Shown in pieces: positions 1-6,073 of a DNA stretch of 9,193 nucleotides (the stretch's first letter is position 1; each line of letters opens with the position of its first letter). Source of the DNA: JAOUEA01 sp035550775 (GTDB lineage Bacteria > Actinomycetota > UBA4738 > HRBIN12); the NCBI GenBank assembly GCA_035550775.1, contig DASZOO010000145.1:1-9193 (forward strand). The letters are read 5' to 3'. Under the pieces are notes generated by a model. That model did not search any database. It was not told the origin of the DNA and saw only the letters and a program-made list of their open reading frames with translations. Both the position numbers and the translations under genes were made by a program.

Positions 1-114
1 CTTGTAGTACCAGTACAGGAAGTAGATCCCCAGCGTGATGAAGCTGAGCCCCAGCACCCCGAGCGGGTTCCTTTTCAGGTACGACTGCCCCTCGATCGTC
101 ACGGTCTCCGCCAT
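1..114 (-). CDS. Small membrane protein, DUF4234-like, N-terminal part only (cut by window edge)
   Basis: The first 38 codons are visible, starting at the ATG complementary to 112-114 and running off the left edge. The start is supported by a strong purine-rich ribosome binding site (GGAGGAGGGAG) just upstream. The peptide opens with a short polar stretch (MAETVTIEGQSYLKRNP) and then enters a hydrophobic segment ending in TLGIYFLYWYYK. A Thr-Leu-Gly-Ile-Tyr followed by an aromatic W/Y cluster is typical of DUF4234-type membrane proteins, whose function is unknown. It lies 23 bp downstream of the SixA-like gene and is probably the last visible cistron of the pyrimidine operon. The family call rests on a short peptide and is tentative; the reading frame itself is convincing. 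Confidence 0.6.
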   Translation of the reverse strand, partial: MAETVTIEGQSYLKRNPLGVLGLSFITLGIYFLYWYYK

Positions 115-137
115 CGGTCTCCCTCCTCCGGTTGCGA

Positions 138-689
138 TCAGCGATGGTCCGGATCCGTCGGCTGATCCCGGACCTGCGACGCGAGCTCCTTCGGCACGAC
201 CAACCTCGTGAGCGTACCGGTCCCTTCTTCCAGCGACGTCCATGGTCCTTCGGGTAGCTCGATCGTCGCGAGGGCCGCCGTCGGGAACTTGGCCTCGAGC
301 CGCCGGCGGAGCTCCCCGTCGGCGCTGAGCCGTGTGGCAGCCTCCTGCAGGGCGGGGTTGTGCCCGACGACCAGGACCGAGCGCTCGGTGTCGTCCGATC
401 GACGGAGACGTTCGATCACGGCGTCGGCGTCGAACGTGTAGAGCTCGGACTCGATGGCGACCACGAGCGGGAAGCCGAGCGACGGGAGGACGGCGGCGAA
501 CGTCTGGCGTGCCCGGAGTCCGGCCGAGCACAGGACGAGCCGGGGCGTGTCGACCGACGCCAGGTACGAGGCGATCCGGGCCGCGTCGCGCGTCCCTCGA
601 GGGGCGAGCGGCCGATCCACGTCCGCCAGCGAGGGATCGTCCCAGCTCGACTTGGCGTGGCGGAGCAACCAGACCTCGCGCGGGCTCAT
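138..689 (-). CDS. SixA-like histidine phosphatase family protein
   Basis: This 183-residue protein belongs to the histidine phosphatase (phosphoglycerate mutase-like) superfamily, SixA-like branch. The catalytic signature is seen as R10-H11-A-K-S-S-W-D near the N terminus, with H11 as the expected phospho-acceptor. The S-x-G-L-R-A-R-Q-T block (about 55-63) supplies further phosphate-binding arginines, and V-V-G-H110-N-P holds the second active-site histidine. The RHA form, rather than RHG, and the short length fit SixA-type enzymes. E. coli SixA acts on phosphohistidine proteins, but the substrate here is unknown. The start has GGAGG six bases upstream. The gene begins 15 bp after the F420-type oxidoreductase stops, so it is probably co-transcribed with the pyrimidine genes, although no metabolic link is obvious. 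Confidence 0.88.
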   Translation of the reverse strand: MSPREVWLLRHAKSSWDDPSLADVDRPLAPRGTRDAARIASYLASVDTPRLVLCSAGLRARQTFAAVLPSLGFPLVVAIESELYTFDADAVIERLRRSDDTERSVLVVGHNPALQEAATRLSADGELRRRLEAKFPTAALATIELPEGPWTSLEEGTGTLTRLVVPKELASQVRDQPTDPDHR

Positions 690-704
690 CGTTCCTCCGA
701 CCGC

Positions 705-1721
705 TCAGGACCTCGCGCGCACATGGTCCGCGATCGTCGGCATGACCTTCTCTCCGTAGGCCTGCAGCGTCTCGTCCTTGGCGTCGTGTTGCAGGTAGAC
801 CGCGAACTGATCCACGCCCAGCCCCTCGAGCTCCTGCAACCGGCGAACGTGCTCTTCCACGGGACCGAGCAGGCAGAACCGGTCGACGATCTCGTCGGGC
901 ACGAATGCGGTGTGCGGGTTCCCGGCCTGGCCGTGTTCGTTGTAGTCGTAGCCCTCACGCCCGGCGATGTAGTCGGTGAGCGCGGCCGGCACCTCCGAGG
1001 ACTCGCCGTACCGAGCCACGATGTCGGCGACGTGGTTCCCGACCATGCCCCCGAACCATCGGCACTGTTCGCGGGCGTGCTCGAGATCGTCCGACACGTA
1101 GGCGGGAGCCGCGACGCAGATCGTGATCTCGCTCGCGTCGCGCCCCGTCGCCGTCGCGGCCCGGCGCACCGCGCCGATCGTCCACGCGGTGATGTCGGGG
1201 TCCGCGAGCTGCAGGATGAACCCGTCGGCGACCTCGCCGACGAGCTCGAGCGCCTTCGGCCCGTAGCCCGCCACCCACACCTCGACGCGGCTCTTCGCCG
1301 CCCACGGGAACCGGATCGTCGAACCTCGATACTCGGTTTCCCGGCCGTTCGCGAGCTCACGGATCGTGTGGACCGCCTCGCCGAGCGCGGCCAGGGTCGA
1401 AGGCTTCCCGTTGATCACCCGCACCGCGGAGTCCCCGCGGCCGATGCCGATCACGGTGCGGTTGCCGAACATCTCGTTCAGCGTCGCGAACAGGCTCGCG
1501 GTGACCGTCCAATCGCGGGTGAGCGGGTTCGTGACCATCGGGCCGACCGTGACGTTGCGGGTGTTCGCCAGGATCTGCGTGTAGATCGGGAACGGTTCCT
1601 GCCACAGCAGGTGGCTGTCGAACGTCCAGACGTTGCTGAACCCGTACGTCTCGGCCTTGGTGGCGAGGTCGACGACCCTCGCGCTCGGCGGCGTCGTCTG
1701 CAGCACCACGCCGATGTCCAT
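705..1721 (-). CDS. LLM-class F420-dependent oxidoreductase linked to pyrimidine catabolism genes
   Basis: The product is a 338-residue luciferase-like (TIM-barrel) oxidoreductase related to methylenetetrahydromethanopterin reductase. Visible family blocks are F-x-x-V-W-T-F-D-S-H (about 28-37), G-P-M-V-T-N-P-L-T-R-D (60-70), I-G-I-G-R-G-D-S-A-V (91-100), and V-A-G-Y-G-P-K-A-L-E-L followed by A-D-G-F-I-L. These are typical of members that use deazaflavin F420. The ATG at 1719-1721 has a GGAAGGG site upstream and begins 14 bp after the hydantoinase stop; the frame stays open further upstream only because it overlaps that gene. From memory it resembles an uncharacterised family (TIGR03842, CPS_4043-like) known in Actinobacteria and Proteobacteria. 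The substrate is unknown. Its position suggests a redox step on pyrimidines, possibly supplying dihydropyrimidine, but this is inference. Confidence 0.9.
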   Translation of the reverse strand: MDIGVVLQTTPPSARVVDLATKAETYGFSNVWTFDSHLLWQEPFPIYTQILANTRNVTVGPMVTNPLTRDWTVTASLFATLNEMFGNRTVIGIGRGDSAVRVINGKPSTLAALGEAVHTIRELANGRETEYRGSTIRFPWAAKSRVEVWVAGYGPKALELVGEVADGFILQLADPDITAWTIGAVRRAATATGRDASEITICVAAPAYVSDDLEHAREQCRWFGGMVGNHVADIVARYGESSEVPAALTDYIAGREGYDYNEHGQAGNPHTAFVPDEIVDRFCLLGPVEEHVRRLQELEGLGVDQFAVYLQHDAKDETLQAYGEKVMPTIADHVRARS

Positions 1722-1735
1722 GTCCGTCCCTTCCG

Positions 1736-3160
1736 TCACACGAGGTACTGCGACAGCTCTCGCTCGATGAACCGGCCGTGTCCGACCCGGCCGACGAAGG
1801 CGTCGTCCTCGATCACGACCGTGCCGCGTGAGAGCACCGTGTCGACCTTGCCCTCGACCACGAACCCTTCGTACGCCGAGTAGTCCACGTTCATGTGGTG
1901 CTTGTCGTCGATGCCGATCGTCGTTCGGGCGGTCGGGTCCCAGACCACGACGTCGGCGTCGGCGCCGGGGGCGAGGACGCCCTTGCGCGGGTACATGCCG
2001 AACATGCGGGCCGGGGTCGTACAGCACGTCTCGACCCAGCGCTCCAGGGTGAGCTCCCCGGTCACGACCCCCTGGTAGAGGAGCTCCATGCGGTGCTCGA
2101 CGCTGCCCATGCCGTTCGGGATCTTGGTGAAGTCGCCGACGCCGAGCTCCTTCTGGTCTTTGAAGCAGAACGGGCAGTGATCGGTCGAAACGATCGCGAG
2201 CTCGTTCGTGCGGAGCCCACGCCAGAGATTCGCCTGGTGACGGTGCTCGTCGTTCGGGGAACGCAGCGGTGGGGAGCAGACCCACTTCGCGCCTTCGAAC
2301 CCCGGCCGTTGCAAGGTCTCTTCGACGGTGAGCCACAGGTACTGCGGGCAGGTCTCGGCGAACACGTTGCGGCCGGCGTGCCGAGCGGCCGCGATCTCCT
2401 CCAGGGCGTCGCCGGCGGTCATGTGCACGACGTAGAGCGGCACGTTGCCGGCCACCTTGGCGAGCACGATCGCACGGTGCGTCGCCTCCGCCTCGAGATC
2501 GGAGGGCCGCGTGTCTGCGTGGTAGCGAGGGTCGGTCTCGCCGCGAGCGAGCGCTTGAGCGACCAGCACGTCGATCGCGATGCCGTTCTCGGCGTGCATC
2601 ATGATCGTCGCGCCGCAGTCGTTCGCGGCCTGCATCGCTCGGAGGATCTGACCGTCGTCGCTGTAGAAGACGCCGGGGTAGGCCATGAACAGCTTGAAGC
2701 TCGTGACGCCTTCGTGCTCGGTCAGGTACCGCATCGCCTTCAGCGACTCGTCGTCGACCCCACCGATGATCTGGTGGAAGCCGTAGTCGATCGCGCACCG
2801 GCCGTCGGCCTTTCGCAGCCACTCCGCGAGGCCTTCCTGCACGCTCTCGCCGGCGCGTTGCACGGCGAAGTCGACGATCGTGGTGGTGCCACCCCAGGCC
2901 GCGGCGACGGTCCCGGTCTCGAACGTGTCCGAGGCGTAGGTGCCGCCGAACGGCAGCTCCATGTGGGTGTGCACGTCGATGCCACCGGGGATCACGTACT
3001 TGCCGGTCGCGTCGATCACCTTCTCGGCGGTGGGCGCGGCCTCCGTGAAGAACCCGGGCGCGCCGACCGCGGCGATCGTCCCCCCGTCGATCAGGACGTC
3101 GGCCGCCTCCACGCCGGTGGGAGAGACCAGCTTCCCGTTCAGGATCAGCGTGTGCGTCAT
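1736..3160 (-). CDS. hydA: Dihydropyrimidinase / D-hydantoinase
   Basis: This 474-residue cyclic amidohydrolase is predicted to open the ring of 5,6-dihydrouracil or dihydrothymine (or a 5-substituted hydantoin) to the N-carbamoyl beta-amino acid. The binuclear metal centre is complete: H64-x-H66 in D-V-H-T-H, the lysine expected to be carboxylated (K156 in S-F-K-L-F-M-A-Y), H189 in M-M-H-A-E-N-G, H246 in V-V-H-M-T-A, and D327 in S-T-D-H-C-P-F. The substrate-loop motif P-N-G-M-G-S-V-E-H-R (348-357) is also present. Length matches the family. The start at 3158-3160 has AGGGGAAA upstream. The gene lies 11 bp downstream of the beta-ureidopropionase and 14 bp upstream of the F420-type enzyme, a pathway cluster that favours dihydropyrimidinase over a hydantoin-specific role. 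Cytoplasmic; no signal peptide. Confidence 0.95.
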   Translation of the reverse strand: MTHTLILNGKLVSPTGVEAADVLIDGGTIAAVGAPGFFTEAAPTAEKVIDATGKYVIPGGIDVHTHMELPFGGTYASDTFETGTVAAAWGGTTTIVDFAVQRAGESVQEGLAEWLRKADGRCAIDYGFHQIIGGVDDESLKAMRYLTEHEGVTSFKLFMAYPGVFYSDDGQILRAMQAANDCGATIMMHAENGIAIDVLVAQALARGETDPRYHADTRPSDLEAEATHRAIVLAKVAGNVPLYVVHMTAGDALEEIAAARHAGRNVFAETCPQYLWLTVEETLQRPGFEGAKWVCSPPLRSPNDEHRHQANLWRGLRTNELAIVSTDHCPFCFKDQKELGVGDFTKIPNGMGSVEHRMELLYQGVVTGELTLERWVETCCTTPARMFGMYPRKGVLAPGADADVVVWDPTARTTIGIDDKHHMNVDYSAYEGFVVEGKVDTVLSRGTVVIEDDAFVGRVGHGRFIERELSQYLV

Positions 3161-3171
3161 CTCGTTTCCCC

Positions 3172-4011
3172 TCAGCGGGCCACGATCTCGTCGTACGCGT
3201 CGGGCCGGCGATCGCGGTAGAACGCCCACCGGTCTCGCACCTCGCGGATCTTCCCGAGGTCGAGGTCGCGCACGATCAGCTCGGGCTTGAAGGCATCGCC
3301 GACGTCGCCGACGAACTGGCCCTCTGGGTCGACGAAGTAGCTCTGTCCGTAGAAGTCATTGTCGCCGAGCGGCTCGATGCCGACGCGGTTGATCGCTCCC
3401 ACGAAGTACATGTTGGCGACCGCCGCCGCGGGCTGTTCCAGCCGCCAGAGGTACTCGCTCAGCCCGCGATGCGTCGCGCTCGGGTTGAAGACGATCTCGG
3501 CACCGTTCAGTCCGAGGATGCGCCAGCCTTCGGGGAAGTGCCGGTCGTAGCAGATGTAGACCCCGACCTTGCCGACGGCCGTCTGGAAGACCGGATACCC
3601 GCCCGTTCCGGGCGCGAAGTAGAACTTCTCCCAGAATCCCTGGACCTGCGGGATGTGCTGCTTGCGGTACTTCCCGAGGTAGGAACCGTCGGCGTCGATC
3701 ACGGCGGCCGTGTTGTGATACAGGCCCGGCTGCACGATCTCGTACATCGGGAGCACCAGCACCATGCCGAGTTCCTTCGCCACGCTCTGGAACCGCTGGG
3801 TCGTCGGACCGTCTGGGATCGGCTCGGTGTAGCTGTAGTACTCGGCGTCCTGCACCTGGCAGAAGTAGGGTCCGTAGAACAGCTCCTGGAAGCACATCAC
3901 CTGTGCCCCGAGGCCGGCTGCCTCGCGCGCGGCCTCCTCGTGCTTGTCGATCATCGCCTCCTGGGTGCCGGCCCAGTCGGTCTGCAGCAGCGCCGCCTTC
4001 ACGGTGGTCAT
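3172..4011 (-). CDS. Beta-ureidopropionase / N-carbamoyl amidohydrolase (nitrilase superfamily)
   Basis: This 279-residue carbon-nitrogen hydrolase is predicted to hydrolyse N-carbamoyl-beta-alanine to beta-alanine, CO2 and ammonia, the step after the neighbouring dihydropyrimidinase. The nitrilase catalytic triad is visible: E43 in C-F-Q-E-L-F-Y-G-P-Y-F, K117 in K-Y-R-K-Q-H-I-P, and C154 in V-Y-I-C-Y-D-R-H-F-P-E-G. The ending R-x-x-x-F-x-R-D-R-R-P-x-x-Y is typical of N-carbamoyl-putrescine and beta-ureidopropionase-type members. N-carbamoylputrescine amidase is the main alternative; the hydantoinase neighbour decides for the pyrimidine pathway. The ATG at 4009-4011 has GAGGAG about ten bases upstream. 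It is the first gene of the minus-strand operon and faces the divergent Crp-type regulator across about 139 bp. Confidence 0.93.
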   Translation of the reverse strand: MTTVKAALLQTDWAGTQEAMIDKHEEAAREAAGLGAQVMCFQELFYGPYFCQVQDAEYYSYTEPIPDGPTTQRFQSVAKELGMVLVLPMYEIVQPGLYHNTAAVIDADGSYLGKYRKQHIPQVQGFWEKFYFAPGTGGYPVFQTAVGKVGVYICYDRHFPEGWRILGLNGAEIVFNPSATHRGLSEYLWRLEQPAAAVANMYFVGAINRVGIEPLGDNDFYGQSYFVDPEGQFVGDVGDAFKPELIVRDLDLGKIREVRDRWAFYRDRRPDAYDEIVAR

Positions 4012-4045
4012 CGTGTCTCGGCTCCTCGCTCGGTCCGTCCCGGCC

Positions 4046-4072
4046 ATCGTAGTGACCCGCCGCCCATGTCGC
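4046..4072 (-). promoter_or_regulatory. Candidate promoter of the pyrimidine operon
   Basis: On the minus strand a TACGAT -10-like box (4046-4051, TANNNT type) is preceded by GCGACA (4067-4072) as a possible -35, with a short 15-bp spacer. The predicted transcript would start near 4039, about 28 nt before the first start codon. The spacing is suboptimal, so this is a weak prediction made by eye. Confidence 0.3.
4051..4066. promoter_or_regulatory. Weak Crp-like operator candidate in the divergent intergenic region
   Basis: AGTGA-N6-GCCCA matches the TGTGA-N6-TCACA consensus at 7 of 10 positions and falls in the spacer of the candidate pyrimidine operon promoter, where bound protein would block RNA polymerase. 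It is much weaker than the two sites at 5457-5472 and 6095-6110 and may be chance. Confidence 0.2.
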
Positions 4073-4088
4073 GCGGCGGTCGGGGCCC

Positions 4089-4117
4089 TCGACGTCCCGG
4101 ACGGAAGCGGGCACGAT
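4089..4117 (+). promoter_or_regulatory. Candidate promoter of the Crp-type regulator
   Basis: TCGACG (4089-4094) and CACGAT (4112-4117) are separated by 17 bp. Transcription would start near 4124, which coincides with an in-frame GTG, so a leaderless transcript is possible. No good ribosome binding site precedes either candidate start. Low confidence because GC-rich DNA yields such boxes by chance. Confidence 0.25.
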
Positions 4118-4150
4118 GGGTCGGTGGCAGGGGGCGACGACGAGCGAGCG

Positions 4151-4816
4151 ATGCGCGCGATGCGGCAGCATCGACTGTTCGCCGGCCTGCCCGAGGAGTC
4201 CATCCGAGGGTTGGTGAGCAGCGGGCGCATCCGCACGTATCGATCGCGCTCGTACGTGACCATGCAGGGCGACCCGTCCGACGAGGTCTTCATGCTGCTC
4301 GAGGGGAGGCTCGAGGTGTCGACGGTCTCGCCGGAGGCGCGTCCGCAGCTGCAGACCCTGCTGGAACCCGTGCGCCTGTTCGGCGAGCTCGGGGTGCTGG
4401 CGGGTCTCGAGCGCACCGCGTCGGTGCTGTGCCTGGAGGACGCTCGGATCTGGACGCTCGGGCGAGAGGAGTTCATGTCCCTCGTCGCGGCCCAGCCCTC
4501 GATGGCGGTCGGCCTCCTCCAGGCGATGGCGAGACAGGTGCTCTCGAAGGAGTCCATGGCCGACGACCTCGTCTGGCTCGATCTGAAGGGTCGGCTCGCC
4601 AAGCGCCTGCTGCAACTCGCGACGACGTCGGAGGCGGGCGGTCCACCCGTCGTGCCTTCGATCACCCAGGCCGACCTGGCGAGCATGTGCGGGGTCACCC
4701 GGGAGAGCGTCTCCAAGACGCTGGCGTCGTTCGACCGCCGGGGGTTCGTGCGTCGGGAGGGCCGGAGCTACGTGCTGCTCGACCCCGAGGCGCTTCGCCG
4801 TCTGGCCGAGGGCTAG
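4151..4816 (+). CDS. Crp/Fnr-family transcriptional regulator (Crp-like)
   Basis: This 221-residue protein has the two-domain Crp layout. A cyclic-nucleotide-binding beta roll spans about 8-125, with Q-G-D-P-S-D-E-V-F and the phosphate-binding cassette F-G-E-L (77-80) followed by E-R88-T89-A-S-V. This keeps the glycine, glutamate, arginine and hydroxyl residues that bind cAMP in E. coli Crp. A dimer helix follows, then a helix-turn-helix (171-200) with recognition residues R184-E185-x-x-x-K189, comparable to R180-E181-x-x-x-R185. No N-terminal cysteine cluster is present, so it is not Fnr-like. The start is uncertain: ATG 4151 fits the usual family length, but GTG 4124 is in frame and sits where a leaderless transcript could begin. 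It is divergent from the pyrimidine operon, and Crp-type sites lie upstream of the next two genes. Confidence 0.9.
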   Translation: MRAMRQHRLFAGLPEESIRGLVSSGRIRTYRSRSYVTMQGDPSDEVFMLLEGRLEVSTVSPEARPQLQTLLEPVRLFGELGVLAGLERTASVLCLEDARIWTLGREEFMSLVAAQPSMAVGLLQAMARQVLSKESMADDLVWLDLKGRLAKRLLQLATTSEAGGPPVVPSITQADLASMCGVTRESVSKTLASFDRRGFVRREGRSYVLLDPEALRRLAEG

Positions 4817-4839
4817 GCCTGCACGGCCTGAACATGCGA

Positions 4840-4872
4840 CGACGGTGGATCGGCTGTTCCGATCCACCGTCG
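4840..4872. terminator. Bidirectional hairpin terminator between convergent genes
   Basis: A perfect 14-bp inverted repeat (CGACGGTGGATCGG and its complement) with a 5-nt loop lies 23 bp after the regulator stop on the plus strand and 27 bp after the small membrane protein stop on the minus strand. There is no U-tract, as often seen in actinobacterial terminators. It is paired by sequence with the hairpin at 5514-5551. Confidence 0.85.
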
Positions 4873-4899
4873 CCGGGGCTTGGGAGCGCGACTTCCGCC

Positions 4900-5358
4900 C
4901 TATCGGCCGGGGGCCGTTCCGGGCGTCGGATCCTCCGCCAGCGGAACGCTTCCCTGGTAGCCGCCGCCCTCGCGCACCTCGGTGAAGGTATCGAGGCGCT
5001 CGCCCGAGAACGCCTGCACGGGCGTCGGATACTCGCGGACGCCGGCGAAGCTGTCGGGGGTCCCCAGGGGGATCGCGCCGGCGTAGGCGCCACCCTCGCG
5101 GACGGCCGTCGCCGGTCCGAGGTGCTCCACCGTGCCGGCCCTCACGTCGACGAGCCCACGGCCGCGCAGCACGTCGTCCTTCGTGCGCGGCTCGGCCTGC
5201 GCCTGTGCCTGGGCTGGCCCCTGCACGGAGACGTCGCCGGTCTCGCCCTGCAGTGCGAGCAGGATCGCCGCGGCGACGATCATGCCGACGGTGCCGATCA
5301 ACACCCACGACCAGGGCGACTGTCCGTGGGCCACCTCGTGAGTCCTGGACGCATCCAT
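4900..5358 (-). CDS. Single-pass membrane protein with VREGG repeats, paralogue 1 (uncharacterised family)
   Basis: I do not recognise this 152-residue protein as a known family. It has a short polar N terminus (MDASRTHEVAHGQS), one hydrophobic segment at about 16-37, an Ala/Gln-rich linker (49-56), and a C-terminal part with repeats of about 20 residues built around [DS]-x-F-x-x-V-R-E-G-G-x-Y-x-G. Clear copies are V-R-E-G-G-A-Y-A-G (87-95) and V-R-E-G-G-G-Y-Q-G (128-136), with a degenerate V-R-E-Y-P at 108-112. The tail is Pro/Gly-rich. The repeat part probably lies outside the membrane, but topology is inferred. The ATG at 5356-5358 has a near-ideal GGAGGAG site. It is a paralogue of 5565-5996 and has its own Crp-like site, promoter and terminator. 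It ends facing the Crp-type regulator gene. Confidence 0.85.
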   Translation of the reverse strand: MDASRTHEVAHGQSPWSWVLIGTVGMIVAAAILLALQGETGDVSVQGPAQAQAQAEPRTKDDVLRGRGLVDVRAGTVEHLGPATAVREGGAYAGAIPLGTPDSFAGVREYPTPVQAFSGERLDTFTEVREGGGYQGSVPLAEDPTPGTAPGR

Positions 5359-5379
5359 GACTCCTCCTTCCGGTCGGTG

Positions 5380-5396
5380 GCTGCGTGGTTCGCAGC
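5380..5396 (-). other. Leader hairpin, copy 1
   Basis: On the transcript a 6-bp stem (GCTGCG/CGCAGC) closes a 5-nt loop. It begins about four bases after the predicted 5' end and lies upstream of the ribosome binding site. In copy 2 the stem is unchanged, and one of the only two leader differences falls in the loop. Confidence 0.55.
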
Positions 5397-5406
5397 TCTC
5401 GTGACG

Positions 5407-5435
5407 ACCGTAGGCAACGATCACTTCCCGGTCGG
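5407..5435 (-). promoter_or_regulatory. Promoter of paralogue 1
   Basis: TACGGT (5407-5412, TANNNT type) and CCGACC (5430-5435) are separated by exactly 17 bp. The same boxes and spacing occur in copy 2 while the spacer sequence between them differs, which is the pattern expected of a functional promoter. The predicted transcript start is near 5400. Confidence 0.55.
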
Positions 5436-5456
5436 TGAGGGAGGCCACCGTCCGGG

Positions 5457-5472
5457 TGTGGATCGGCTCACA
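5457..5472. promoter_or_regulatory. Crp-type operator, copy 1
   Basis: TGTGG-ATCGGC-TCACA differs from the Crp consensus TGTGA-N6-TCACA at one position. Its centre lies about 64.5 bp upstream of the predicted transcript start, the same distance as in copy 2 and close to a class I activator position. Confidence 0.7.
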
Positions 5473-5513
5473 TCGGAGCCGGTCGACGAGGGCTGAAGGG
5501 CCCGGACGTGCGA

Positions 5514-5551
5514 CGACGGCGGATCGGGACGTGAGCACCGATCCGCCGTCG
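5514..5551 (-). terminator. Hairpin terminator of paralogue 2
   Basis: A perfect 14-bp inverted repeat (CGACGGCGGATCGG and its complement) with a 10-nt loop lies 13 bp after the stop of the upstream paralogue. It matches the stem at 4840-4872 except for one T-A pair replaced by C-G on both arms. No U-tract is present. Confidence 0.85.
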
Positions 5552-5564
5552 CGGTGCGGGAGGG

Positions 5565-5996
5565 TCAGCAACCAGCCTTCACGGGGCAGCGGCCGTCTTG
5601 AGGGGTCGCCGTTCCTGCTCCGTAGTAGGCGCCGCTCTCGCGCACGTCGGTGAAGCTGTCGGGGGTTCCGATCGGTGCCGTTCCCGCGTAGTCGCCGCCT
5701 TCACGAACGGCGGTCGCGAACCCCACGCCGAGCACCTCGCCCGTGCGGACCGCGCCGAGCCCGATGGAGGCGGGGTTCCCGATGGCCTGTCCTCGTCCGT
5801 GCAACGGGTAGTCGCCCACGGGCGCCCGCACCTGCGCCGGCGCGTCGACCGTGACCGGGGCGCGCACGGTGTCGCTGCCGGTGGTCTCCAGCGCGACCAG
5901 GATCGCTCCGACGAGCGCGAGTCCGATCGTGCCCACCAACACCCACCACCAGATCGACTGCTCGTGGCCGACGTGCTGAGTCTTGGACGCGTCCAT
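5565..5996 (-). CDS. Single-pass membrane protein with VREGG repeats, paralogue 2 (uncharacterised family)
   Basis: This 143-residue protein is a paralogue of the product of 4900-5358 and belongs to no family I recognise. The N terminus (MDASKTQHVGHEQS) and the hydrophobic segment (about 16-37, beginning W-W-W-V-L-V-G-T) are clearly related. The middle, about 40-92, is divergent. The C-terminal part keeps A-T-A-V-R-E-G-G-D-Y-A-G (94-105), then G-T-P-D-S-F (110-115) and V-R-E-S-G-A-Y-Y-G (118-126). It has one repeat fewer than its paralogue and ends with two cysteines (C137 and C143) that the other copy lacks. The ATG at 5994-5996 has a GGAGGAG site. An open frame continues upstream, but it contains the promoter and operator and is not taken as coding. 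Confidence 0.85.
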   Translation of the reverse strand: MDASKTQHVGHEQSIWWWVLVGTIGLALVGAILVALETTGSDTVRAPVTVDAPAQVRAPVGDYPLHGRGQAIGNPASIGLGAVRTGEVLGVGFATAVREGGDYAGTAPIGTPDSFTDVRESGAYYGAGTATPQDGRCPVKAGC

Positions 5997-6017
5997 GACT
6001 CCTCCTTCCGGTCGGTG

Positions 6018-6034
6018 GCTGCGTCGTTCGCAGC
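6018..6034 (-). other. Leader hairpin, copy 2
   Basis: The 6-bp stem GCTGCG/CGCAGC with a 5-nt loop occupies the same position as the hairpin at 5380-5396 and differs from it only by one loop base. Confidence 0.55.
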
Positions 6035-6044
6035 TCTCGGGACG

Positions 6045-6073
6045 ACCGTAGGCATCGATGAGGAGCCGGTCGG
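6045..6073 (-). promoter_or_regulatory. Promoter of paralogue 2
   Basis: TACGGT (6045-6050) and CCGACC (6068-6073) have a 17-bp spacer, exactly as in copy 1, although the spacer sequence has diverged. The predicted transcript start is near 6038. Confidence 0.55.

Larger units (their letters stand above)
4840..5472 (-). repeat. Tandem duplicated transcription unit, copy 1
   Basis: This segment repeats the organisation of 5514-6110 in the same order and orientation: terminator hairpin, CDS, ribosome binding site, leader hairpin, promoter and Crp-like palindrome. Similarity is highest in the 61-bp leader (59 of 61 identical) and lower in the coding part. Each copy is a self-contained unit, so the whole transcription unit was duplicated rather than only the reading frame. 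Confidence 0.85.

Noticed and set aside
360..3220. Long plus-strand open frames (360-1883 and 1895-3220) opposite the F420-type enzyme and hydantoinase
   Set aside because: They have no recognisable motif and mirror well-supported minus-strand genes.
3944..4150. N-terminal extension of the Crp-type regulator back to an ATG at 3944
   Set aside because: It would overlap the start of the divergent amidohydrolase and add about 69 residues absent from the family.
3469..5496. A 675-codon plus-strand open frame across the amidohydrolase, the regulator and paralogue 1
   Set aside because: It is antisense to or out of frame with genes that have complete catalytic motifs; its translation is low-complexity Arg/Gly-rich. 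Such frames arise from G/C-biased third positions.
4840..5551. The two matching hairpins as mobile element ends or a CRISPR-like repeat
   Set aside because: Only two copies, each placed right behind a stop codon, with compensatory change in the stem and no transposase nearby; terminators explain them better.
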